Shown here piece after piece: positions 1 to 11,360 of a DNA stretch of 64,000 bases. Source of the DNA: Actinernus sp. WN-2022 (lineage: Eukaryota; Cnidaria; Anthozoa; Actiniaria; Actinernidae); contig JAOWCC010001589.1 of assembly GCA_030867875.1 (NCBI GenBank), forward strand, positions 79,073,537 to 79,137,536, in the 5' to 3' direction. Under the pieces are notes generated by a model that searched no databases, was not told the DNA's origin, and was given only the letters and a program-made list of their open reading frames with translations. The position numbers and the translations under genes are program-made. The stretch's first letter is position 1. Each line of letters begins with the position of its first letter.

Positions 1-2690
1 CATAGGGGGGTCATAAAAGTTTAACATGAGAAGCAGATGAAATGCCGACCCCCCCCCCCCCCCCCCAAGCCACAAATAATGAAAACTCCCTTACAATATC
101 TAAATTAAAAATGATAAATATTTTTAAATGGCAAATAGTAAAAATATTGTCAAATGCTCCACAACAACTTCATTTAAAATTTTAGACAAAAAATAGCTTT
201 AACCTATTATACATGTACATGCAGTCTACCTGTACATGCAAATACAGAAATGCCCATCCTCCTCCTCCCCACTAAAAAAAAGGCAAAACAGAAAGACAGA
301 CACTTGATTCATATGCAAGACCCACGCAGTGTATAAGAAATATTAACTCCAATAAAGAACCAGCGTTATTCTTGTGCCTGGTGCCATAACATACATGTAC
401 TGTTGTTAATTAAAAATGTAAATAGTGACATACCCAGAGTTGTCAATAGAAGCCAGCAACCTGTAAATTCCGCTGGTTGTCAGGTTAAAAGTAGCTGCCT
501 GTTTTGCCGAAATTTTCGTACTTTTATGACATTGTCACCAACTCTAGATCTATCTATCTTGTAACCAGCTGTGAAACACTATGTAGCCTCGTTTCAATTT
601 CTACTGACAACCCAGACAATAATGGTAGCCATTTTCCCCCTCATCATCTGAACACCCCTTCATAACGAATATATATTTTTGACATTTCACCTATTAAAGA
701 TGATTGAAACAACTTAGAAACCTATACTATGCACATGGAAATACCATATGAACTGTGCAGTACTCTAAGGAAATGGGCATGATACAGTCATTATACATGT
801 ACAATACTCACATGAGAGAAAAGTGGCATCCATTGTAATGAATGGTACAATGTATGGCAAAATTGATTAAAGCTCCTACATTGTACATGTACCACATTTC
901 TGCTTTACCTTGTTCAGCAAGCATATTCCTCAGTACTTTAATTTCTTCCTATTTCAATCCATGATACAGAAAAACCTGGAGTCTGTACTTTTACCTACAA
1001 AAACTTGAATCGTGCAAGTACAAGTGCATGCAGATGATTTGTACTTGTTTTTGGACTTTGTTAGTTTCATAGGGAATTGTGGTCAAATGTACAGACTCCA
1101 TCTTTCTGTATGGTACTAGGCTAAAGAAGGCATTTACTAGGGACCAAAATAAAACTTCACAGGCTGAGCACTTACAGGTATTTTTTTTATTCTGAGGCAT
1201 CAAAATACACATTCAGAGAATCACGTAATCCTAAACACATGGACACTGCTAGGTCTCAGTTCTCTTGGGGAGCAAGGGTGTAATGTCCATACATGTACAC
1301 CATGAATTCAGGTATAATTGAATCTGAGCCAGCTGATCATGTGAATAAGTGTATAAAGAGGCATGTCATAGGAGTTCCATCCCTGGAATGCCTGTATGGT
1401 TCCCTCTGTCAATTAAGTAAAGAAAGGATACTTAAAAAACAAACTAACTATTGTATTACTATATACAATGTACATGTACATTGTTCTGGCTAGAACTTTT
1501 GCTCAAATCACCCATATCTCATTTTCTCTATGGGTCATTCTTTAGGAACCCTTTGTTAATAAGGGCCCTGTTTGCGATACAAGTATGCAACCCATGTGGC
1601 TCCAAGTATTCGTTAATGGGGGCCTTTCTGAAACTACATGTATAGTGCCAATGGCACAAGGCTCATGTACATGTATATACAAAATGGTGAGAAGTTGGTG
1701 TTTTGACAATACGATACAATACAATAATAATTTATTAACGTGGTCAGAAACACTTAGCTATATAAATGATGTCCCTGAGGGAGCAATCCAGATATTTTAC
1801 AGGTTTGACACAACAAAAAGAAAATTAGATAAAATGTGTTTTGTGATAATTGGATAGTTAAAATATTTTATATACGACTAATGTTTTGATATAATTATTA
1901 TTAAAACTATAAAAGATACAATATTCCATAGTGATTGATTTTATAACTAATATCGAAGACAATGGTTGAGAGCACACAAAAAAAGTCAATATTCTAGAAA
2001 TCTAATCCATTAAAATCTGTTTTGTTAGATTCTTTTCAAAACTATTGTAGTTGTCTAGCTTTCTGCATGAAAATTGGGGACCCACTCCCCTTTTGCACCA
2101 GCCCCGACACCTCTAATTAATAACCGGTCCCTAAAAAGCATCAATCAAATTTTGGAATCGTCAGAAGCTACAAATTATACATGCACTTTCTTACCAGACC
2201 ATGATTTCTACCAAAAAATAGTTAGCAAAAAAGTAAGTGAACTTCTACACAGATAAATTAATGTTGCATTCAATTTCAACTCACCTAATTCTGGGAATTG
2301 CTCTGATCTTGGTCTAATTCACTCCAGTTTTGAAGGTTTGCAGCACATGATCCAGGCCGCCATCTTTGCTGTCCACAACATGTTCTCAATCTTACCATAT
2401 AAAATCGCACTTCCTTCATTAAAATTCCGAATATAAACATGTTCAAACCAACTACTGGACCTGTCTTAAACTTATGGCAAACCCCTAGGAAAGCAAACAA
2501 TGAAACACGACGAGAATTTTAACAATTTATCAACACCACAAACTTTTATGAAGCCTCATTCTGATGACCATTGACCGTGCACTTCAGTGCAATCGAGGGA
2601 CTGCAACCTAATGTCCCAAATTTCTGATTTTGAAACAGCCGTGAGTGTAGAGTGAATCTTTTAGCTAACGTATCGATCGAAATCTTGTAG
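1..2690. other. Non-coding AT-rich stretch
   Basis: I see no supportable gene here. A C homopolymer lies at about 49-66. Short open frames carry no recognisable domain and have no convincing splice context. Many short palindromic TACATGTA/ACATGTAC motifs occur, as elsewhere in this genome. This could be an intron or 3' part of the amine oxidase gene that starts at 8,057 on the minus strand, but I found no exon of that gene here. Confidence 0.5.
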
Positions 2691-2701
2691 TCATGGAGTA
2701 C

Positions 2702-3009
2702 TACTGTTCGAAGAGAGTGAAATGACTCACTTTTAATTTAAGACAGTGTCACTGAGTGTCAGTGATATTTCACACTTCAATAGTTCATACAACAAAAGGT
2801 AATATTGCTTTTTAGAAGTGAAATTGCACGTGTTTATACATTGCAATTCAAACAAATTCAGTCAATACTTTAAGTTATTCTGTAAATTAGTGGACATCGT
2901 GAAGCTAGGCCTAGGGGAAATACAATTTCACCTCAAAACTTGACAAAAGTAAAATTTCACTTTTTAAAGTTTATTTCACTTCACCACATTACAATCTTTT
3001 CGAACAGTA
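2702..3009. repeat. Short foldback element with GTGAAAT/ATTTCAC motifs
   Basis: The ends are a perfect 11-bp inverted repeat (TACTGTTCGAA at 2,702 and TTCGAACAGTA at 2,999). The interior carries at least six copies of GTGAAAT or its complement in both orientations. No coding capacity is visible. It is probably a non-autonomous MITE-like element. The superfamily cannot be assigned and no clear target duplication was found. Confidence 0.55.
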
Positions 3010-3381
3010 TGTGTATAAATAGAACACTATAAATTTTGGAAAATAACTCTTGCTACATCCCTCGTATTCAATAAATTATAACACTACTGTCTTCCATCAT
3101 ACAATGTAGGCACAGCGGATTCGGCACAGCACTTTGTCACTTCATCTCTCACAAGTGCTTGAACAAGGCCTGGGACAAGGAGAGGTCTATCGATTTGCAG
3201 ATCAAATCAAGTACATGAGCTAGAAATTGTGTGGATTTAGTTTTAGTGAGCCAGTGCAGTATGAGACCATGAAATATAATGGACATTAAATAATTTATAA
3301 CAGCAAGTTAGTTTGCAATAATTCTTGATCAGTCATGTTTTGTAGTAGAGGTCTTTTATTAGATTTTATGTTACCAGTCTA

Positions 3382-3813
3382 TACACCCCATTCCAATATG
3401 GCGGATACACGGCCGGAGCGTTGGGGCGGGACACGAAAACGAGGGTAGTTAGGCGGAAGTCGATGTCAAGAAGGTCATGAGGCGGGAATTTCGCGCAAGT
3501 TTTGAAGCGAGTTGGAATAAGTAGATTTTATCCCCAGAGAGTTAGAAAATATGGTGGATATTCAGGCTATCGTTTTCACTGAAGAATATATCCCTCAGTG
3601 AAAATGATAGTCTGAATATCCGCCATATTTTCTAACTCTCTGGGGATAAAATCTACTTATTCCAACCCTCTCGGAAAAACAAACTCGCTTCAAAACTTGC
3701 GCGAAATTCCCGCCTCATGACCTTTTTTACATCGACTTCCGCCTAACTACCCTCGTTTTCGTGTCCCGCCCCAACGCTCCGGCCGTGTATCCGCCATATT
3801 GGAATGGGGTGTA
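3382..3813. mobile_element. Foldback MITE with TA target duplication
   Basis: Two arms of about 205-215 bp are nearly perfect reverse complements around a short loop near 3,570-3,600. The termini read TACACCCCATTCC and its complement. TA dinucleotides flank both ends (3,380-3,381 and 3,814-3,815), which fits a Tc1/mariner-type TA insertion. No ORF of note. The right arm carries a small insertion relative to the left arm (near 3,670). Confidence 0.7.
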
Positions 3814-4602
3814 TAAGCCAGGGGTTTAATCATACCAGAAGAGAGTATAAACAGGATTTTATGGTATAGACATAACCATTTCAGCTTTTCTGAGCCCTTC
3901 ATCTCTTTATTAAGTTGATTGAAACACAGTCTGGCTACCTAAAAGCTTTCCTATTAAGCTTTTTTTATAGGACCCAGCAACCCTAGTACAAACTGTAGCT
4001 ATAGAAGGTCATTCACTATATAATTTATTACCTGCCAATCCTGTTGAGTATCTGCTATCTCAAGGCCCGGCAGTATCTCAATAGGATATATGTATAGTTT
4101 TTCTATAAATTAAAGTTTACATACCAGTATGTTCAACATATAATTATAGTATCACGATTCACTGATCACTTTGTTTACTTTTGAGACGCCAATATAACAT
4201 GGTATTGCGTCTCAGAATACCAGCCTCTGATTGGCTCTTGCGCGAGCCCTTGCAGTTACATGGGTTCCAGGTCAAGGTCAAAAGTCGTTTGTTCAACAGC
4301 AAGATTTCTACAATTTCACCTTCAAAACACTGTAAATTACAAGATAAGCATCATTCAATCCTAAAGGTAAGGTTGGCATTGTAGTTTCCATCAGAAATCT
4401 AACACTCTTATTCGCTAAAAGTACAATTTTCATAATTTTTGAAGAGATTTCAAAACACGTCGCGAAAGTTTTCGCCACTCAAGCCGTGAAACCGTTGCCA
4501 TAGGCACCTTTTGAGAATTGAAATTACGATCAGAATAAGTTTGGTGCTTCATTCTCTTCTTTCTTTTAACAATTCCCGACTTAACTGTTGAATCGCGATA
4601 CA

Positions 4603-4750
4603 AAACTAATTGAGATTTTGAGACGCGATACCGAATTATATTGCCGGCGTTGGAAGAAAATATATTCTTCGTATTGGGCTTCGGAATATATTTTCTCCCA
4701 ACTGGCCGGCAATATAATTCGGTATCGCGTCTCAAAATCTCAATTAGTTT
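4603..4750. repeat. Hairpin element, about 65-bp arms
   Basis: The sequence beginning AAACTAATTGAGATTTTGAG is repeated in reverse complement at the right end, with a loop near 4,670-4,685. Arms are almost identical. Open frames reported over it on both strands are mirror images produced by the palindrome and are not genes. Confidence 0.7.
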
Positions 4751-5085
4751 ATAATAATGCAAGTGAGAAAATGTGTTTATATCAATGGAATATTTTCATA
4801 GGTTGACTTTCCTGAAATGAAAAAAAATTCATAGTATGTATACAAAACATTTCATGGAATATTCCTATGAAATGACCCTGTGAAATGGGACAAATTTTCA
4901 TAACTTAATTTTCATAGGGAGAATGAAGGAAATTCCTATGAAACTTCTAATATTTCATTGGTAATTACTATCTTAATGAAATAATATCATAGGGATTTCA
5001 TGGACATCATTTCATAGGGATTTCATGGCAAGCTTCATAGCTTTTTCATTTACATGTACATGATTTCATAGCCTTTTCAAAGGGT

Positions 5086-5345
5086 TTTGATCCTATGAAA
5101 AAAGCTATGGAAATTTGTCCCGTTCCATAGCCTTGATTCATAGGTTAATGCTATGTAATTTCAAAGATTTTGGAATAACTATAAAGCTATGGTCATAGCT
5201 TTATAGTTATTCCAAAATCTTTGAAATTACATAGCTATGGTCATAGCTTTATAGTTATTCCAAAATCTTTGAAATTACATAGCATTAACCTATGAAACAA
5301 GGCTATGGAACGGGACATATTTTCATAGCTTTTTTCATAGTACTA
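5086..5345. repeat. Foldback with one inner arm segment duplicated
   Basis: The left arm (about 5,086-5,190) is the reverse complement of the right arm (about 5,238-5,345). A segment of about 47 bp (TCATAGCTTTATAGTTATTC and following bases) occurs twice in direct orientation, at about 5,191 and 5,238, so the centre is a duplicated half-arm. The surrounding 4.8-5.45 kb is rich in TTCATAGG/CTATGAAA motifs and may all be one larger element. Confidence 0.6.
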
Positions 5346-5459
5346 TGAAAAACACTGAAATGCTTATGAATGTATAACTGTTTCATATGGTTTCCCTATG
5401 AAAAGGCTATGCTGATGCTATGAATATTTCATAGCATTTTCATGGTGTTTTCATATGGT

Positions 5460-6610
5460 ATTAGACTACTTCCCATGAAAATCTCATTCCATTTGCTTTA
5501 TTTGATTTCGGTTTATAGAATCATAAGTAATGTCATAAATATGCTCATTTTACTCAAAATAGTAACATATTTGCTAAGGAAGCTGTAATTCGAAAACTAG
5601 TTGATAAATATTTAAAAAAATATTTTCACCTGAAATTCAACATGTACGTCTACCCTGCCCCTGTAAATTTCAAGAGCACTGAATCATTTTAAGGTCATGG
5701 AATAAAAACATAGGGAACTTTGACATTCATCCATGCAAGCTTTATTGCTGTATCATTTTGTTGATAGCTTGTGTCTTTCCGAAATTTCTCTTTTGTCTAG
5801 ATTCAACATTATTACTTGTGTGCTGTTTACCATGCATGCTTGCTATGCTTCGCTATACTGCCAGAATGCTCATGCAAATTCTGTCCTTAGTACAATGACA
5901 TGTAAATTTGTTAAACCATGAAGCCAGGCAGTGCAGGATGATAATGTTGAATAGTGTATTTTTAATAACCAGATCGGGGAAAAGTGCCTGTGACATCTAG
6001 ACTACACCTTTAGACAGAAGAATACCCAAATACACATTTTCTAAATATTAATTAAAAACGAGATTTTGTATTAGTAATATTAGAAAACATTTTGTAAATA
6101 AATATTATAAGTTATATTATAACTACAGCGTTACAACTGGCAATGTGACTATGATAATTGCATGTCATTGTCCAAAAACAGAATTTGCATGAGCGTTTGC
6201 ATAGCAAGCGTGCATGGTAAACTTGTTAGTTCAAAAGTATGTAGAATGTAGACAAAAGAGAAATTTTGGAAAGACATAAGCTATAAACAAAATGATACAG
6301 CAATAAAGCTTGCGTGGATGAATGTAAAAGTTCCCTATGTTTTTGTTTTTATTCCGCACCCTTAAAACGATTCAATACTCTTGAAATTTACAGGGACAGG
6401 GTAGTACATATTGAATTTCAGGTGAAAAGATAAAAAAAAAATTATTAACTAGTTTTCGAATTACAGCTCCCTCAGCAAATACGTTACTATTGTGAGTAAA
6501 ATGAGCATATTTACGATATTACTTACATTTGTATGATTCCATAAACCGAAATTGAATAAAGCAAATGGAATGAAATTTTCATGGGAAGTACAAATGTAGT
6601 TATGAAAATA
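5460..6610. repeat. Large inverted repeat (about 440-bp arms)
   Basis: The left arm runs from about 5,460 to 5,900 and the right arm from about 6,180 to 6,610. They are diverged reverse complements; matched blocks include the CTTCCCATGAAAAT ends and the ACATAGGGAACTTT blocks. A unique spacer of about 280 bp lies between. Divergence suggests an old foldback element. No coding signal survives comparison of the arms. Confidence 0.65.
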
Positions 6611-7137
6611 TGCTAAAAATATCACTTGAATCGGTCTGGAAAACACAGTTCTCGACGACTAAACAGGAAGTAAGGTGAATTGTTTATTTTTTTAACGGAA
6701 ATATTCAACCCATTTTTTTTTTCGAAAACGCTCTCATACAATTTTTTTAAACTTCACAGTCTTGAAGGCCTACATTTAGACTACAAGTGACACTAGGTCA
6801 TTTTAAAAGTTTAGGTAACACCGATGTCAAACAAACCTACATTTTTGGAAAGTTTATTCTATTTCTAGTAAATGGGTGAAGTGGCAAGCCCAACCGAGCT
6901 CTGACAGCAGAGTATCAGCTGTTCAAATTGGGTATGGTGTGTCCCTGGAAAATCCAGGTGAGCCATCACTTGATGGATTACTGATAGTAATTGATAATAA
7001 TCGATTGATCAGGCATTAAAAAGTTGTGACAATTGATTTTTATCGATAGTAATCAGCTAATTATATCGATTAATATCGATTAGCTAGCTTTCTGATGATC
7101 GATTTCGATCATTTATTAAGTTACACCGGGGTTAAAG

Positions 7138-7518
7138 CCCGGGGGGGGTACTCCCATATATGGACTATACGGGGATGATCCGCTGGACAGGGTATGGTTT
7201 TTCGAGTTTCTGATCTTAGACAGGGTATCCATTTTCACATCGACAGATCTTGAACAGGGTATGGTATTTATCTAGTGCCGTTATTTAGTCTAGTGCTTGC
7301 TGAAGACTTATTTAGTTATGACACTAAACAATAAACTGACAATAAACACTGACATCCAAGTATAGATAATTTGTTATTTGTCTTATAGAGGGAAAATTTT
7401 AACACTTTGTCTTGAACAGGGTATGGAAATTTGAGTTTTTTTGTCTTAAACAGGGTAAGGGTTTCAGAGCCCCAGCGGCACACCCCTACCCAACTTTAGG
7501 TAGAGTACCCCCCCCGGG
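7138..7518. mobile_element. MITE with 8-bp target duplication
   Basis: The element starts CCCGGGGGGGGTACTC and ends GAGTACCCCCCCCGGG. The 8-bp sequence GGTTAAAG directly flanks both ends (7,130-7,137 and 7,519-7,526), so the borders are well defined. The interior holds several ACAGGGTATGG-type motifs. The 8-bp duplication would fit hAT-like insertion, but the termini are not diagnostic. Confidence 0.75.
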
Positions 7519-7594
7519 GGTTAAAGTCATGAGAAAGTCGATTAGTACATAAATTATGGAGCAAAGTTACCCGGTCCGAGAAAAAGAGTTATAC

Positions 7595-8057
7595 CAACCG
7601 AAATCGTAAATGTTCTTCCACCGACACGATCTCTGGCCTCCAAAACAAGTACGTCCAGCCGATACTGTTCATAAAGAATGCTTGCTGCGCGTAAACCTGA
7701 AAAAACACAAACGCATCAGTACCAATGAATAGCGAACTTACGACGTCATCCATTGACATTAAAATGTGCCAACCAGTGATCTATTGGTTCCTGACACAAA
7801 GTGGCCTTTTGAAATCATGGTTGGCACATCATGCAGCATAACAATTGTAATGTTTATCAACACGAAGTATCGCTATATGTTTAACTTCACCACTTAGTTA
7901 ACTGAGTCAGTTATTGTGATCATGACATGAATAAAAATCATGAACGGTGTCCAATGTCAATGAAGCTATAGTTTAATAAATGAAGCTCACCACTTATTCC
8001 CGCGCCTATCACTATCACATCTCTTTCCTGCTCCAGGAAATTCGTGTAGCCTTCCAT
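7595..8057 (-). CDS. Flavin amine oxidase, first two exons
   Basis: Exon 1 (8,057-7,991) starts with ATG and ends in a GTGAGC donor. It encodes the FAD-binding signature [11 protein letters not shown]. Exon 2 (from 7,696, after a TTTTTTCAG acceptor) continues in frame with [11 protein letters not shown] and [14 protein letters not shown]. Together these form the Rossmann GxGxxG motif, the acidic end of the second strand (LEAR) and the GG motif typical of monoamine and polyamine oxidases. The exon 2 donor is ambiguous (7,595 or 7,599). The enzyme would oxidatively deaminate amines using FAD. Later exons should lie at lower coordinates but I did not find them, so the gene is partial or has very long introns. 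The exact subfamily (MAO, L-amino-acid oxidase, spermine oxidase) cannot be decided. Confidence 0.75.
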
Positions 8058-8279
8058 CTTGCCTGCTTTGCAAGAAATTGTGCATAGCGCCAACCAATCT
8101 CGTACCCAGATCCCATTTGTTTTTACTGCGCATGCTCGACGAATCTGGAGATTGTTATGACGTAATGATTTCCGAATTATTCCGAAGATACCCCGATTGT
8201 GTTCCGAAGACTCCGAAAGCTCTCGGAAAAATTAGTTTCAAGCTTTTTTAACCTTCGAGCCTGAAAAACGGCGAACTCA

Positions 8280-8400
8280 ATCCATAAAATGGCTAAAAAC
8301 CGGGAGATTTGAGGCTCTATCCGGGAGACCGGGAGATGAGGTCCAAAATCTGGAGTCTCCCGCATAAACCGGGAGAGTTGGCAGGTATGCATACGTCACC
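8280..8400. repeat. CCGGGAGA-type degenerate repeat
   Basis: Several ACCGGGAGA units and one TCTCCCG occur within about 120 bp, ending in GGGAGAGTTGGCAGGTATGC. It overlaps apparent ORFs on both strands that have no other support. It is probably a dispersed repeat fragment. Confidence 0.4.
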
Positions 8401-9149
8401 ACTTTTAATTGCTGCGCAGCGAGCGGAGCAGCAATTAATAATTTGGACACTTATCAATCAGTCAATCCACTGTACATTTGACCACAATTCTTACGAACCT
8501 AACACGGTCAAAATAATACGTACAAATCATCTATTCTCTTCAATAACAGTGGTTGACTTTGCTTATTGCGTTCGACGAAGGAGAACGCAACCTAATCCTG
8601 TGCCTGTGTGTGTGCCGGAGGCCTATTACAAAATGCCTCGATATCATGAACGGCCGGGAAACTGGTAACTATATACACGATGCTCGGAGCAACGTCGAGT
8701 ATATAAGTGTCTTATTATTTTCCCAATCCAATGCAATAATGTTTAAAAAGTTAGCAAGCACGATATATCAAAGCCTGTAGCATTCGACAAAGTCTGATGT
8801 CCAAACTATATCAAGTCAAACATGGTCTGTTTTGTCGGCGCGGTCGTTCAACAGAGAACTGAATCGAATCAACTTGGCCATAATTTGTGCTGTCCAGTGC
8901 CCATGTCAGTCCAGTAACAACCGAGTGAATTCTGTTGGCTTGCTCGCTGTATTGGATTCTGCTTTTCGCTTCGGAATTGAAGGGCCATAAGGTGGAATTG
9001 AAGGACCACAGGATTCCTAGATGATTAGAAATCGCGATATGAAAAAAAAAAAAAGAAAAAAAAAAAAAGAGACAGGATGCCCACTCCTATCTTCCTTCTT
9101 TTTTCCCCTATTTTAAACAATAGATAGACCTACAGTATACGCCACTAGT

Positions 9150-10064
9150 ATGGACAACCTACTTGGCTTGCTTGGTATTAATCCTACCATTCTACAGCTA
9201 CGTATCAACCCCCCAGAAATATGTCCAATGAAAGTGCTAGGAACTGAATTCATATGTCCCACCTGTGGTCTTGTTTCCGAGGCCGAATTAAGCGAAGAAC
9301 CGATCAACGTTGCTACTCGGTTACGTATAGTAGGTCCTGATAGCTTTCGACATCAACGCGATCTCGATCGTATATAAGCCCAACAGATAACCAAGAATTT
9401 CGAATTCAACGACGCACAGCTATGAGAGAACTACAGGCATACAACATTGCTTATAAACGAAACCACGACCTCTCGTTTCCTACGAGCGTATTAGTAATCG
9501 TAGCCGACGCATTCATCCAATCGAAGAAAGTTTATGTTTAAGCGTAGTAATGCTAAGAGAACTATTTTAGCCGCTCTACTTTACCACGCATGTATACAAT
9601 GTGGGTTCGTTCGCTCTAAAAGTGAGGTTGCTCATTTCATGCAACTCAATGACCGGCGTATCTATAGCGGCGATGTCTTTATACACTCGCTACACGCCGA
9701 CGACAAAATCGATATTGACTTAAATGCTGATCGCATAGCTCCTCATATCACAACGACCTTTGACAAACTAGACATCGCTGAAGCACATCTCCAACAAATA
9801 GTTTATGAGGTCGTTCATACAGCAATCGAAGGCCACATAGGTCTCCACTCAACGCTTCACACCAAAGTCGTTGGAGCAAGCTACGAGGTGCTACGCCGTT
9901 CAGGGTCGTGTATATCTCTTATAGACCGGTTACAGCGTCATTGGTTAACGTTGTCAAGGCCGAACTGGAGGACAACTACAATGAAAACAACAGTCAAACA
10001 CAGTGAATACACCGAGCTAATGCAGCGAAGAAAGCACCGTTTATTTCTCAGAAATGTCATCTAA
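9150..10064 (+). pseudogene. TFIIB-like transcription factor, frameshifted
   Basis: The first frame (9,150-9,377) carries a zinc-ribbon-like FICPTCGLVSE motif, as in the N-terminus of TFIIB/TFB. Coding similarity then continues in another frame (about 9,370-9,540) and returns in a third frame at 9,534, where KRTILAALLYHACIQCGF resembles the first cyclin repeat of TFIIB. Later residues (TKVVGASYEVLRRSG) resemble part of the second cyclin repeat, after which a further frame change is likely. Only part of the first Cys pair of the ribbon remains. TFIIB recruits RNA polymerase to promoters; cellular, archaeal and large-DNA-virus versions exist. The lack of introns and the mobile-element neighbours suggest a virus- or transposon-derived copy, not the host gene. 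At least two frameshifts make it a pseudogene unless they are assembly errors. Confidence 0.5.
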
Positions 10065-10435
10065 AATTTTTATACCCGGCCATTTTAAAGGTTTACAACC
10101 TAATGAGTCTCGAGAAAGATATCTAACGAAGCTGAAGTACGTAGATGGACAGGATCCGTACGAGATTCCGAGGGCACTTGTGGAAAGACGATCTGGAGAC
10201 TTGGTCTAGCGTTACCTACATACATGTCGGAATGTATCTGCTGTAGCCCGTATACACAGGACCAGCTGATCGACGTTCAAACGAAATAAAAACATTTATC
10301 TCTTCTGCAGGTTTAAGCGGACATTCTTTGTGAATGGTTAATGTCGGAAAAGCCGCTTACTCCATGGGTTGTCTGTGAGATCTCGGGAAAGAAGTTGGCA
10401 GCTCACTGTGATTGTATGAAGCTGCAGTTACGTAG
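10049..10435 (+). pseudogene. Remnant of SWIM-type zinc-finger protein
   Basis: The first part reads in one frame with YLTKLKYVDGQDPYEIPRA and stops at a TAG near 10,207. The next block is in another frame (SVTYIHVGMYLL), and a third block near 10,336 reads EKPLTPWVVCEISG then AAHCDCM. These blocks match my recollection of a multicopy cnidarian protein family with a SWIM zinc finger (CxC..CxH) and, in full-length members, a YqaJ-type viral recombinase domain. The second half of the SWIM motif and the nuclease domain are absent here; LINE sequence begins immediately after. The family name is from memory and would need a profile search. Confidence 0.5.
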
Positions 10436-10447
10436 CTTCGTGGAATT

Positions 10448-11287
10448 TTTCTAGACTTTTCAAAAGCATTTGATACTATTAACCATGACATTCTTTTAAT
10501 GAAAATGTACAAATATGGAATTCGTGGATTACCACATGCATGGTTCTCTAGTTATCTTGACGATCGTAAACAATATGTAAAAATAGGTAGTACTGAATCT
10601 GGCTTAAAAAGTATAACATGCGGTGTTCCTCAAGGATCTACCCTAGGGCCCCTTTTGTTTCTATTATATATTAACGATCTTCCAAACTCTTCAAATAAGC
10701 TTCTATTTAGAATATTTGCAGATGACACGAATATTTTCTATTCTTCAACTAGCCCTGCTGAACTAGAAAGAGTCATAAATGATGAGCTTTATAATGTACT
10801 AAATTTTTGCTTAGCAAATAAGTTATCAATTAATTTTAAAAAGACAAACTATATGTTAATAACCTCTCCTAGAAAAAAAACAAAAATTACAATAACAACT
10901 TGCAACATAGAACAAAAAACACAAATAAAATATTTAGGTGTCTTTATTGACGAACATTTAAAATGGGATCCTCAAATCAAGCATGTTAATAATAAAATTG
11001 CAAAGAATATAGGGATTTTATATAAACTAAGAAATTATGTTTCCATTACAATGCTAAAACAATTGTACTATACCCTTATTTTTCCTTATCTGAACTATGG
11101 CCTGATGAGTTGGGGTACTGCTACCCAATCTAGATTAATTAAGATCAAAACAAAACAAAATAAATGTGTTCGCTGCTTTTTCTTTGCTAATAAATTAGAA
11201 AGTGCCACACCTTACTATAGGAAATTTACGCCAGTAGTTACGATAGTTCCTTTCGTAGTTGTTTTAATTACGCCTGTCCACAGGTAA
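10448..11287 (+). pseudogene. Non-LTR retrotransposon reverse transcriptase fragment
   Basis: This open frame begins inside the RT domain at FLDFSKAFDTINHDIL. It has the GVPQGSTLGPLLF block, the catalytic FADD box (RIFADDTNIF), LSINFKKT, and the IKYLGVFIDEHLKW block that follows the palm. It ends after a thumb/connector region near YYRKF and then runs into unrelated sequence. This is the ORF2 order of jockey/CR1/L2-type LINEs. The endonuclease, the N-terminal half of RT and the 3' end are missing, so the copy is dead. It directly abuts the SWIM-type remnant on its left. Confidence 0.85.
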
Positions 11288-11360
11288 CCCAAGCACTGTA
11301 AGTGGCAATATATTTACTATCTTAAAGATAGTAAACATTCCTACACCTAGTCATAGTTAA

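Noticed and set aside
906..950. Possible 45-bp minus-strand exon (EEIKVLRNMLAEQ) with AG and GTAAAG borders
   Set aside because: The acceptor tract is weak, no neighbouring exons join in frame and it does not fit the amine oxidase.
4430..4806. ORFs on both strands sharing the sequence ILRRDTELYCR
   Set aside because: The shared sequence comes from the two arms of the 4,603-4,750 hairpin, not from a gene.
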